The notes below the pieces were generated by a model. It was not told the origin of the DNA, did no database searches, and worked only from the letters and a program-made list of their open reading frames with translations. Shown in pieces: positions 43,500-52,400 of a stretch of DNA of 64,000 bases; the stretch's first letter is position 1; each line of letters starts with the position of its first letter. Both the position numbers and the translations under genes were made by a program. The stretch spans positions 14,894,708-14,958,707 of the forward strand of contig OY829329.1 in NCBI GenBank assembly GCA_963691655.1. Reading direction: 5' to 3'. This stretch comes from Toxonevra muliebris. Taxonomy: Eukaryota; Arthropoda; Insecta; Diptera; Pallopteridae.

Positions 43500-44200
43500 A
43501 TAACTCTATCAACCAGAGAGCAATGACAACCCGAACAAAACCACAAACACTTTCGATCTTTCTCTCCTTCTCTTGCTCTCTCTCTCTATCTCTGTTTGGT
43601 GATCAATGCTCACATCATTTCTATACACCACAAAACACCTGATGAAGTAAAAGCTCAAACACAATCAAGATATCGATGGTCATACGTTAACCCCTCGTAA
43701 GTACTTTTTCGCCACACTAAAAAATAATTCTAAAAATATTTTTTTCTTTTTTAAAATTATTTAAAACCACTTTTGTTATTCTTTATGCACATTTATTGCT
43801 TTTTTGTTGTCCCTTTCAAAAGTGGTGAAAAACTACATACGAGGAGTCAACGTATGACCATCGATATCGGCATCTGATGATGAGATGCGGTTCTCTCACA
43901 GTCAAGGCGACGGCGAAGAGCGAATGTAGCAACAACAAATGCAAGAAAAAATATCTCAATTATCCAGCAACGACAACTCGAGCAAAACTACAAACAATTT
44001 CGATCTCTCTCTCTCTTACTCTCTCTGCTTGGCGCTCAATGTTCACATCATTTCTATACACCACAAAGTACAAGATGCAGTAAAAGCTCAAACACAATCA
44101 GGATATCGGCCTCTAATGATGAGATGCGGCTCTCTCACAGATACAGCCACGGCGAAGAGCGAATGTAGCAACAACAAATACAAGCAAAAACTGTCAAACA
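43500..44200 (+). repeat. Tandem duplication (two units of about 245 bp, first interrupted)
   Basis: Unit 1 (about 43514-43668 plus 43869-43945) and unit 2 (about 43964-44190) share ACAAACA(C/A)TTTCGATCT, a CT-rich run, TCACATCATTTCTATACACC, AAAAGCTCAAACACAATCA, GATATCGG(C), GATGATGAGATGCGG, TCTCTCACAG and GGCGAAGAGCGAATGTAGCA. The first unit is split by a 188-bp insertion at 43675-43862. Confidence 0.85.
43675..43862. mobile_element. 188-bp MITE with long terminal inverted repeats, inserted in a tandem unit
   Basis: Left tip GATGGTCATACGTTAACCCC and right tip GAGTCAACGTATGACCATC are inverted copies; the homology runs inward for about 46 bp with roughly five mismatches (through TACTTTTTCGCCAC and GTGGTGAAAAACTA). 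It is flanked by GATATC at 43669-43674 and 43863-43868. The second tandem unit has the uninterrupted site GGATATCGGCCTC, an empty site. Because GATATC is palindromic, the duplication could be read as GATATC (6 bp) or as TA with slightly longer tips (the mariner mode). No coding capacity. Confidence 0.85.
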
Positions 44201-44741
44201 CTTGGAACTCTCCTTTGCTGAAGAGAGAAAGGAAAAGCTCAACATTAAATCGAGTGAAGAAAAGCAAAACAAAATCAATGCAAAAATTTTTAATGAAATT
44301 AAATTTCTCTCCGAAATTAACGATACACATGCAACTTAAACATAATAAATAAAAATGTGTTACATATTTACTGTGTGTGTGGACAAAAAAAAAAAACAAA
44401 CAAAAAAATATAATGATGATTGATGATTTGTTATAAGTGTCACTTATCCACACCCTATACATTAAGGGTTAATCAACGATTGCAAGTTTGTAATGCATAA
44501 ATAAACAAGGCGTGATTTGTTGATTTTTATTATGTATTGATATTATCGTTGAAATTTAAATGGAACTTTTTAGATTATGTAATTAGTGTGTTTAAATAAT
44601 CCAAGTAAAAATGCTTTAAGGCATTTTGATTAACAGCAAACTGTAAGAACCAGCGCGATTATAAATTTGGTATACACGAAAGTGAATTAAAACCACAAAG
44701 ATAAAATTTAAGACAAGCAAAGTAGAAAAGAGAAGTTCAGC
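44200..44741. other. AT-rich non-coding DNA, nothing recognised
   Basis: A-rich runs near 44385-44408. No gene recognised. Confidence 0.35.
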
Positions 44742-45268
44742 AGTAGTTTGATGTAATCAAAAGCTTTAAGAAGCGGCCAGAAGGTAGCTAAAAGCAATTA
44801 GAGACTGTCTGTATTAGTTAAAGTTAGTCAGAGGAAGTTTGGAGTATTCGGAGATAGTCAGAACATAATTCGATGTAATCTATAAAGTCCGAAAAGTTAT
44901 ATTTGGTTAGGCTATAGTCTGAGACAGGTTAAAGATACCCCTTGGCAGGTAAAATTAGTCTGTAGATAGTCAGAAATATATTCTGAAGCAATTATAAGTA
45001 CTTTAAAAAAGTCTACAGTAATGTGAGGTAGTCAGAAATCCTCTGAAGTAGCCAGAGGTACTCAGCAGAAGTACCCCAAAGTATTCAAAATTGTTCAAAG
45101 ATAATCAAAGGTATTAGTATTAGCAGTCAGAAGTTCTTGGAAACAAGCAAGGGTAAATTTACTACAGTCAAAATTAGTTTGAGTAGGTCAGAAGTAGTCT
45201 CCGGTGATCAGAAGTACTCTGAACCAGCCAGAAGTGTTCTGAGGTAATCAGAAGTCAGAAGTACTCTT
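44742..45268 (+). repeat. Decayed short-period tandem array (AGTCAGAAGTA-type)
   Basis: Words such as AGTCAGAAGTA, GTACTCTGAA, GTAATCAGAAGT, AGTCTGTAG and GTATTAGCAGTCAGAAG recur with spacing near 10-12 bp and high divergence. The array has no open frame of note. It resembles in style, but not in sequence, the 12-bp array at 55690-57840. Confidence 0.55.
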
Positions 45269-45270
45269 AA

Positions 45271-45565
45271 CCAAACAGCGGCCAAGTGCCATACTTCCTT
45301 TCAGTTTTTTTTTTTTTATATGAAGTTTTTACGCTCTCACTTTCAGAGTGCGAAAAGTTTCATACGAAAAAAAAGCCAAAAAGAGTGAATTTCGCCTAAA
45401 AGAGAGAGAGCAAGAACGGTAAATAGATAGCGTCCTAGTGCCGTACTTCTTTTTATTTTTTTTTTTTTTTATATGAAGTTTTAAAGCTCACAACTTCAGA
45501 GAGTGAAATGGGTGAATTCGCCTTTGGAGTTAAAAAAAACCAAAAGAGAGAGAGCAAGAACGGTA
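45271..45565 (+). mobile_element. Tandem pair of GGCGAATTC-family copies
   Basis: Unit 1 (about 45271-45425) and unit 2 (about 45430-45568) share AAGTGCCATACTTC or TAGTGCCGTACTTC, a T-run, TATATGAAGTTTT, a CTC-rich loop and TTCGCCT. Both end in AAAAGAGAGAGAGCAAGAAC followed by GGTAAATA. Unit 1 has the better second arm (TTTCATACGAAAAAAAAGCC); unit 2 keeps GGGTGAATTCGCC. Confidence 0.7.
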
Positions 45566-45574
45566 AATAAAATC

Positions 45575-46000
45575 CGTTAAAGAGCGCAGTCAAGGTCATT
45601 ATAAAAGTCATTATTGAAGGTCAAAGCGAATATAATAGGGCGAAATCATCTCAAAGAGCAAAAGTTATAATGTCAAAAACAGCTTCAGTTGAGAATATTA
45701 AACTTTTGAGCTTTTGCACAACACTTTTGTTTTTGTACATTTTGCACTATTTTGACTCTACTTCAAACAACAACAGAGAGAGTGAGAGAATTCTCAGAGA
45801 TGACGTCACGCTATTAAATACGCCGTGGTGAATATCAAATGGAGCAAAAGAGAATGTTGGTATATAAGTAAACAGAGAGAGGGAGAGAGAGCAAAATGAG
45901 CGCAACTTCTACAGTAATGTACAGGTGTCATAATTTCTTATGCTCTTGCGCTGACCTCCTAGGCCAAGCAATGTAAAAAATGTACTGGCGAATCATGAAG
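45575..46000 (+). repeat. Large dispersed repeat, copy 1 (partner at 49733)
   Basis: AATAGGGCGAAATCATCTCA, AATGTCAAAAACAGCTTCAG, CTTTTGTTTTTGTACATTTT, TTCTCAGAGATGACGTCACG, CGTGGTGAATATCAAATGGA, TTCTACAGTAATGTACAGGT, CTCTTGCGCTGACCTCCTAG and AATGTAAAAAATGTACTGGC are shared in order with 49733-50098. Partial copies are at 41698-41910 and 46795-46880. It may be a long member of the GGCGAATTC family, since copy 2 begins with AAGGCGAATTCAATAGG. Confidence 0.8.
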
Positions 46001-46690
46001 AAAAAAATGTTTTCGTTTAAATGTTAAATGCTTTAATTTAACCCCATTTTATTAATTTCGAATTAAAAAATTAGCGGATCTTTAATCTTTTTCTTTACTA
46101 AAAATTTAAAATAAAACCGCTAAATAAATACATATTTACATAAAGAGTATACAAAAAAAAATAGCAAAATAAAAAAAGAAAATAAGAAAAATTATGAAAC
46201 CATCAACTTAATTACATAACATTTATTTAAATTTACGTGTGGTTTATCATGTGAAGAGGGAAAGCAAAAAAAAAATGCCTTAAAAAATTTACACAAAAAC
46301 TCCATTTGTCTTCCTGGCGCTTTGCAAGTTACATGCAGCGTGTTAATTGTTACGAGTAGAGCTGTAACGAAAGTTAGGAACTGATAAGGGAAAGCGAAAG
46401 TGAAAGGAAATCTGAATAGAATAGCGAAACTAAAATTTAATTTAAAAGTAAATATGATTTTTCAGAGAAGAAATTTTAAATAGCTAAGGCTTTATAGGAA
46501 AACCTCTCATATACTTCTTGGGTGGTTGCCCGCCTCTAGCAAAGATACTTATAAACTCGGAGAAGTTAGAAAAACATAGCTGGGTAGGTTCTCAAGCTAA
46601 AAATGAGAATTTGTCGAACTGAATGATTTCTGCAATCCAAATTTTACAGCATTTTCTTTAAAAATTATTGAAAATTTAATGGCGAGCTAT
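46001..46690. other. AT-rich non-coding DNA, nothing recognised
   Basis: No repeat or gene recognised. Confidence 0.4.
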
Positions 46691-46694
46691 AATT

Positions 46695-46885
46695 CATTTT
46701 AACCTCTTATCGTTTTTTATATGAAGTTTTTTGCTCTCTTAAAGTGAGAATGTAAAAATTAATATTAAAAAGACATTGAAGGGTAAATGAAATAAATGAG
46801 AGTGCTGGTATTCAAGTAAAGAGGGAGAGAGAGAGAACAAAGAGTGTAGCTTTTACAGTAATGTACATCTGTCATTGTGTCTGTT
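46695..46885 (+). repeat. Diverged GGCGAATTC foldback arm joined to a partial large repeat
   Basis: TTTTTTATATGAAGTTTTTT and GCTCTCTTAAAGTGAGAATG (46715-46755) form an arm and loop. Then AAATGAGAGTGCTGGTATTC, a GA run and GTGTAGCTTTTACAGTAATG match the second half of 45575-46000. Confidence 0.6.
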
Positions 46886-47837
46886 CAGAAGAGAGCAAGC
46901 ATGAATGATTGAAAAATAGGCAGTAAGAACAAGATAGACAACTCTACGATCTCTTCATATTATTCATTTAAACTTATGCAAATAAATAGCGCAAACGAGA
47001 GATTCAAATTTAAGCGATTATTTAACATACATCCGTTACAACCCTAGTTACAAATCCGATGAGGGGGAGGGAGGGAATAATTTTTATATTATTTTTGTTT
47101 GCTTTTTACTTGTAATTTTTTTCGATTGTTTCGTGAAGTTGTAACCGCAAAGGCGCGCGCTCTGTTACAACAACAATAAAATTATAAAAATATGTAGCAA
47201 AAACAGAAAAGAGAAAAAAAAAAAAAATTTGTCGTTTGAAAATTAATCCATTTCGAAAAGTTTTTATCCTATTTTTATTTTTATACATATTTTTTTTGGT
47301 CAGTAACAACTGCAAGGCCAAAAGTTTTGGAATAAGCAAATAGAAATTTAACAAAGTACAATTGGTACTCGAATTACGACTAGTAACTCGATTTGTTTTT
47401 ACAACAAATAAATATTCAATAGGGCCAGGAACCTTCAAAAATCATTTATTTATTTTCTACTATTACTGTCACAAGAGTTTCTAATCCTTGCGGACTTGTG
47501 TCTTATAGCTTCGTTTAAAACATATATTTTCAATATATGTAAGCCTAAAAATATGCTGTGAAATTATGTTTAGAATGCTATGGTTTTCATAAATACTACG
47601 TGAAAAGCCCCTGTGATCGAAATTCAATCACACTCTAGGTATAAAAATTGAGAGCACATTTTGAGCGCACACATTTACTTTCACCACAAAAATATTCTAT
47701 TGCAAGTGTGTGTGTTGGGACGAAGAGAATAATAAAACTGTTTGTGCGTATGGCTGCTTGAGTAAGAGCGCACAGTTACATTCACCACATTCTACTCTTT
47801 CCGCGTGTTCGATTGTCAACGATTCTGTGCTGTTTGA
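46886..47837. other. Non-coding DNA, mostly unique
   Basis: A 110-codon minus-strand frame (47106-47438) has Lys/Asn/Phe-rich composition with no domain. The end (47640-47835) includes GTAAGAGCGCACAGTTACAT, possibly a very diverged GA-family core. Confidence 0.35.
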
Positions 47838-48660
47838 ATGTTAAATGAAAAAGCTACTCTACTGTTAAACGATTCTGTACTGTTAAACGATTCCGTACTG
47901 TTAAACGATTCTGTGCTGTTAAACGATTCTGTACTGTTAAACCATTCTAAACTGTTGAACGATTCCTTACTGTTAAACGATTCCGTACTGTTAAACGATT
48001 CTGTGCTGTTAAACGATTCTGTACTGTTAAACCATTCTAAACTGTTGAACGATTCCTTACTGTTTAACGATTCCTTACTGTTAAACGATTCTGTACTGTT
48101 AAACCATTCTAAACTGTTAAAAGATTCCTTACTCTTAAACGATTCCTTACTGTTAAACGATTCTGTACTGTTAAACGATTCTGTACTGTTAAACGATTCT
48201 GTACTGTTAAACCATTCTAAACTGTTAAACGATTCCTTACTCTTAAACGATTCCGTACTATTAAACGATTCTGTGCTGTTAAACGATTCTGTACTGTTAA
48301 ACCATTCTAAACTGTTAAACGATTCCTTACTGTTTAACGATTCCTTACTGTTAAACGATTCTGTACTGTTAAACGATTCTGTACTGTTAAACGATTCTGT
48401 ACTGTTAAACCATTCTAAACTGTTAAACGATTCCTTACTGTTAAACGATTCCGTACTGTTAAACGATTCTGTGCTGTTAAACGATTCTGTACTGTTAAAC
48501 CATTCTAAACTGTTAAACGATTCCTTACTGTTTAACGATTCCTTACTGTTAAACGATTCCTTACTGTTAAACGATTCTGTACTGTTAAACGATTTCGTGC
48601 TTTTAAATAATTAAAAGACTACTCTACTGTTAAACAATTCTGTTCTGTTTAAATGTTAAA
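47838..48660 (+). repeat. 18-bp minisatellite with higher-order structure
   Basis: About 40 copies of an 18-bp unit such as CTGTTAAACGATTCTGTA. Variants are ordered: a three-unit run of the GTA/GTG type, then ACCATTCTAAA, then GATTCCTTA, with some cycles adding a CTGTTTAACGATTCCTTA unit. Cycles of 5 and then 6 units alternate, an approximate 198-bp higher-order period. Because 18 is a multiple of three, a 258-codon frame stays open and reads as a hexapeptide repeat (LLNDSV, LLNHSK, LLNDSL). I treat that frame as a by-product. The flanks at both ends share CTACTCTACTGTTAAAC and TGTTTGAATGTTAAAT-type sequence, so a larger unit may be duplicated. Confidence 0.9.
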
Positions 48661-48699
48661 TCGAAAAACTACTTTATTGTTGTTGCGTTGTATACACGC

Positions 48700-48823
48700 C
48701 ACTTCTTACCTATTTTTATTTAACGCCAACAGCTTCGCATGAAACTTATATTACATAATGCTTCACCACTTTACCTTTCCAACGACATGCGAATATGTTG
48801 ACGTTAATATAGGTAAAAAAGTG
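48700..48823. mobile_element. Imperfect inverted-repeat element (~124 bp)
   Basis: Left arm CACTTCTTACCTAT, ATTTAACGCCAACAG, CTTCGCATG and right arm CATGCGAATATGTTGACGTT, AATATAGGTAAAAAAGTG are inverted copies with several mismatches and small gaps over about 40 bp. The loop (about 48742-48784) is unrelated. A single copy, directly after the 18-bp minisatellite. Confidence 0.5.
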
Positions 48824-49732
48824 CTAAAACTTTTTTTTAACATATAAAAATATAGAATTTTTCATTTGTATTTATAATCAGACTCTATTTGCTAGTGAAC
48901 TAAGTAGTTCGCAAATCGAGTAGTCACTGTACTGTATATACAAAGTAATGAGCTACCCGCATTCACTCTCCAACTTCCTGTATCTTCATATACTCGTATA
49001 CTGCTATACTTCTTATCAGTTTGCTTGTCTATAAAATTGTACGAGCTTAGAGTTGATAAAGAATATGGTAACGAACAATTGGTTTTTGTTTTAATAAGCA
49101 GGCTAGACAGACACACACAAAAAATTAAAGGAAATGAACAGACGAGACATACATCTGCGTACAAAAAAAGTAGTAGTTATTTATCATAATAAGCTTTCGA
49201 GATGGAGAAGAGTAAATTTCCCATCTTCCTATAGTATTCCATTGTTTCTGATAATTTGTTGTCAAAATCAGCTCGGGTTTTTACCTTTAAGATTCATAAT
49301 AATCCGAAAAAGAAGTGAATCCGACATCATTTTATATAATTATCTTCCCATATTCCAGAATAGGAAAAAATTAAATGCAGAAAAGTGATTATTGGTTATT
49401 TTAGAGCAGTCAGAATTTCTTTCTCTCTTCTTTTGGTTCAATTTTCTTATTATACACAAATTTTTTTTACAAAAATCGTATTCATTTTTTCGAACAAAAA
49501 TTTATTCATTGTAGAAAACTTTTTGAAAAAAAATTTATGAAAATTAAATTGTTGATTGAATTTATTATTATTTATTTATTAAATTTATTTTTATTATTAT
49601 TAATTATAGTTGTTTCTCTCTTCCTCCACAATAATACTCTTTAATTGCTGCTCGTGGTGAAATGTTGTGAGAGAATGATATAACGGGACTCAGAAATTTG
49701 ACTTCGTATTTTTCACTGTTTAAATTGAGTGA
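48824..49732. other. AT-rich non-coding DNA
   Basis: Short frames on both strands near 48892-49388 without a recognised domain. ATT-type triplets at about 49562-49605. Confidence 0.4.
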
Positions 49733-50098
49733 AGGTCAAGGCGAATTCAATAGGGCGAAGTTATCTCAGAGAGTAAAAGTAATAATGTCAAAAACAGCTT
49801 GAGTTGAGAATGTTAGAATTTTGAGCTTTTGTACTACACTTTTGTTTTTGTAGTTCTGCACTATTTTGACTTTACTTCAAATAACAATATAGCTCTCCCA
49901 AAGAAAGAGTTCTCAGAGATGACTTCACATTATATCATAGTAAATACGTCGTGGTGAATATCAAATGGAGCAATAGAGAGAGAGAGAGAAATGAGTATAA
50001 CTTTTACAGTAATGTACAGCTCTCATTATTTCTTGTGCTCTTGCGCTGACCTTCTAGAACCAGCAATGTAAAAAATGTACTGGTGAATCATGAAGAAA
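49733..50098 (+). repeat. Large dispersed repeat, copy 2
   Basis: AAGGCGAATTCAATAGGGCG opens it. Then AATGTCAAAAACAGCTTGAG, TTCTCAGAGATGACTTCACA, CGTGGTGAATATCAAATGGA, a GA run at about 49976-49990, TTTTACAGTAATGTACAGCT and ATGTAAAAAATGTACTGGTG follow copy 1 at 45575. The sequence upstream (49688-49730, TTGACTTCGTATTTTTCACT) also matches 41742-41762. Confidence 0.8.
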
Positions 50099-52099
50099 AA
50101 AAAATTTTTTTGTTTTTTGCACAACGTACTTTTCAAATCCTTTTAGAGTGTTTGCTTCTAATTGAGTTTTTTAAAGTGTTTTTTCCCCCATACGAACTCT
50201 GGATGAATCAAATTTAGTAGAAATATAAATCGGATGATCTTGCGAACTACCACATTCTCCTTTATATTACATTCTCATCCATGATTTGTCCATGTAAATT
50301 TAGAGTGAAAGTGGAGAGCTGAAGCCTAGTGTTTCATACATGCATTTGTATATTGAATTCATCATGCCAGTTTGGCAAACTTTTCAATCCTACTTTATTA
50401 CCAGCTATATATTAACAAACTAATAAATAGATTCGCATTATAATGAAAGCGCAGCTTGATAGACAGCAAAATGTAATATTTTTTTTATATTTTGGAGTTA
50501 TCCACCCATGGCCACATCAAAACAGAACAAACAAAAATAGAAACCGTCAAAGAAAACTATATTATTTATAAACATTTTTTATTACACGAATTATTATTTA
50601 TTTTTTTTTTTTTGCTACTTTAAAAAAATTTCATATAATTCTATTTTTTATTTATCTTTTTTTTACTCAAATTCATTTTTATATTTTTCGTATATTTCAC
50701 AACAGTAGTTAAGAGAGAGAGTAAAAAAGAGAATGGGAGAGATAGTGAGGATACAGGAGATGCTCACAGTAGCTAGTGCCTTGGTTGTATCCGGTTTCTG
50801 CTACTGTCACTGCCACCACTGTTGCCACCAGTATTGCTCTCTTGCTGTTACTGTTGCCCTTTTGTTACTTCTGTTCCTTTGTTGTCTGTTGTTGCTTTAC
50901 AATTGATGTTAGTGTTTGTGTTGTTGTTGTTGTGTGTAGTTACTATTGCTTTGTGATTCGTTAATATGAGAGAAATTTGTAACTGCGGCATAAAGCCAAA
51001 AGTTGACACAAAATATTTTTTATTTGTTGGTGTATGCGGACAATGCTGACGTTACTGTTTTTTCTGTATATGTATGTATGTGTGTATGCATGGGATGATG
51101 TTGTATTTGAATGTGCATGCATATATTCATATATGTGTGTGTGCGTGTGTGTGGTTTTCAGGATTTCCATTTCCTATTTTTCAAATTTTTTTCTTTTTTT
51201 CGGTTTAACTTTACTTTTTTGCTATGTTTTTGTTTTTTTTTTTGTTTTTTTTTTTGCAACTGCGAATGCCACTCGCTTGTTCGCTAACAACGGTTTGTAA
51301 ATTTTACTGACAGTTGAAATGAAAATATCAAAAATTATGAAAGGAAAGTAAAGCAACTAACAAAAAAAAAAATATACATACATCCATGTGTATGTAAAAA
51401 AAAAAATTAAATAAATTTGTTTACGTAGATATTTTTTAAATCTTCTTTATTAAATTTGTGGAAAAAAATTTTTGTGGTTGCAACTAAGAGAGAAGAAAAT
51501 ACTCGGGATTAATTGGTACCCAGTTGTAATAATAATAATAAAGATTAAAATAATATTTTTTTATGTTCTGTTCGGAATTTGTTTTTTTGTTTTGTTTTTT
51601 TTTTTTTTTGCATTCATGTCATGAACACTAAAAAATTTTATTTTCATTTATGCGGATGCATACGGTATCAAATGTAAGTAAATGTTATTAACATGCAAGC
51701 TACTGCAGCGTGGAAAATGAAGACTCAGTTTTGTTCGGGGGAATTTTAAATAGGATAGGTAGAGACAACATTTCAATGTGAGATTTATAAAGTCTTAAAC
51801 TTTATAAAGACATTCATGTTATGATTTTTTAATAAAACTTTAAAATTATTCTTGTTCTTTTTTTTCTTGGCCCCATCTTCTATTTATTCTTCTTCAGACT
51901 GTATTTTTTTTTTGTTTCTTTCGAAAGCTTTTCCTCTCTTCAAAACTAAGTCATATCTATCAAAATCATTCTCAACAAGGAGTACAAAAGAACGACCAGA
52001 CACAGTATCTGAGCTTAAAAGCTTCTCTGTCGTTTTGTTCATTGCCTAGGTGAATTTATGTAGAAGGTGATAGCAGCAGTACAATAAATTTACCACGAC
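50099..52099. other. AT-rich non-coding DNA with triplet and TG runs
   Basis: TTG/CTG triplets at about 50800-50950, TG-rich words at about 51068-51155, T-runs near 51230-51255 and 51590-51611. No supported gene. Confidence 0.45.
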
Positions 52100-52235
52100 A
52101 ACAAACACAGGGCTTTGTTGTTGCGGCCATAATGGCGGAGCGCTCAGTAATACAACACCGCACTGGTAATACATTTTTGTTGTTGCGGCCATTATGGCGG
52201 ACGAAAAAAAGTAAACACCAAATATGGCGCCCATA
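52100..52235. promoter_or_regulatory. Cluster of GCCAT/ATGGC motifs, possible Polycomb-recruiting site
   Basis: TTTGTTGTTGCGGCCATAAT-GGCGG (palindromic core GCCATAATGGC at 52126-52136) is repeated about 62 bp later as TTTGTTGTTGCGGCCATTAT-GGCGG (core 52188-52198). ATGGCGCCCAT follows at 52224. That gives five GCCAT cores on the two strands within about 105 bp. GCCAT is the core of the fly PHO/YY1 site. The cores may equally be a small duplicated sequence with no regulatory role; no gene nearby supports a promoter. Confidence 0.2.
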
Positions 52236-52317
52236 AAAAAGAAGAAGAAGAATGAGTTGCTGGTAACTCCACCTTATATAAATTCCCCATGGTTCATTCC
52301 TATTGGTCTCCAAAAAC

Positions 52318-52400
52318 AATTGAGAATTCTTCTCCTTTTTTTTTACATGAAGTGTTTTCGCTCTTTGAAACTGAGAGCGTAAGATAATTGTTCCCCATTC
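52318..52400 (+). mobile_element. GGCGAATTC foldback family, degraded copy
   Basis: TTGAGAATTCTTCTCC, TTTTTACATGAAGTGTTTTC, GCTCTTTGAAACTGAGAGCG form the left arm and loop. A GGGCGAATTCGCCG end appears at 52642-52655, but the intervening sequence is not a clean right arm. Confidence 0.4.

Noticed and set aside
47838..48614. 258-codon open frame on the plus strand
   Set aside because: It is the translation of an 18-bp minisatellite; an open frame is expected when the period is a multiple of three and the unit lacks stops. There is no flanking coding sequence.
47838..48660. CRISPR-like regularly repeated array
   Set aside because: Units are contiguous with no unique spacers, and the sequence is eukaryotic in character.
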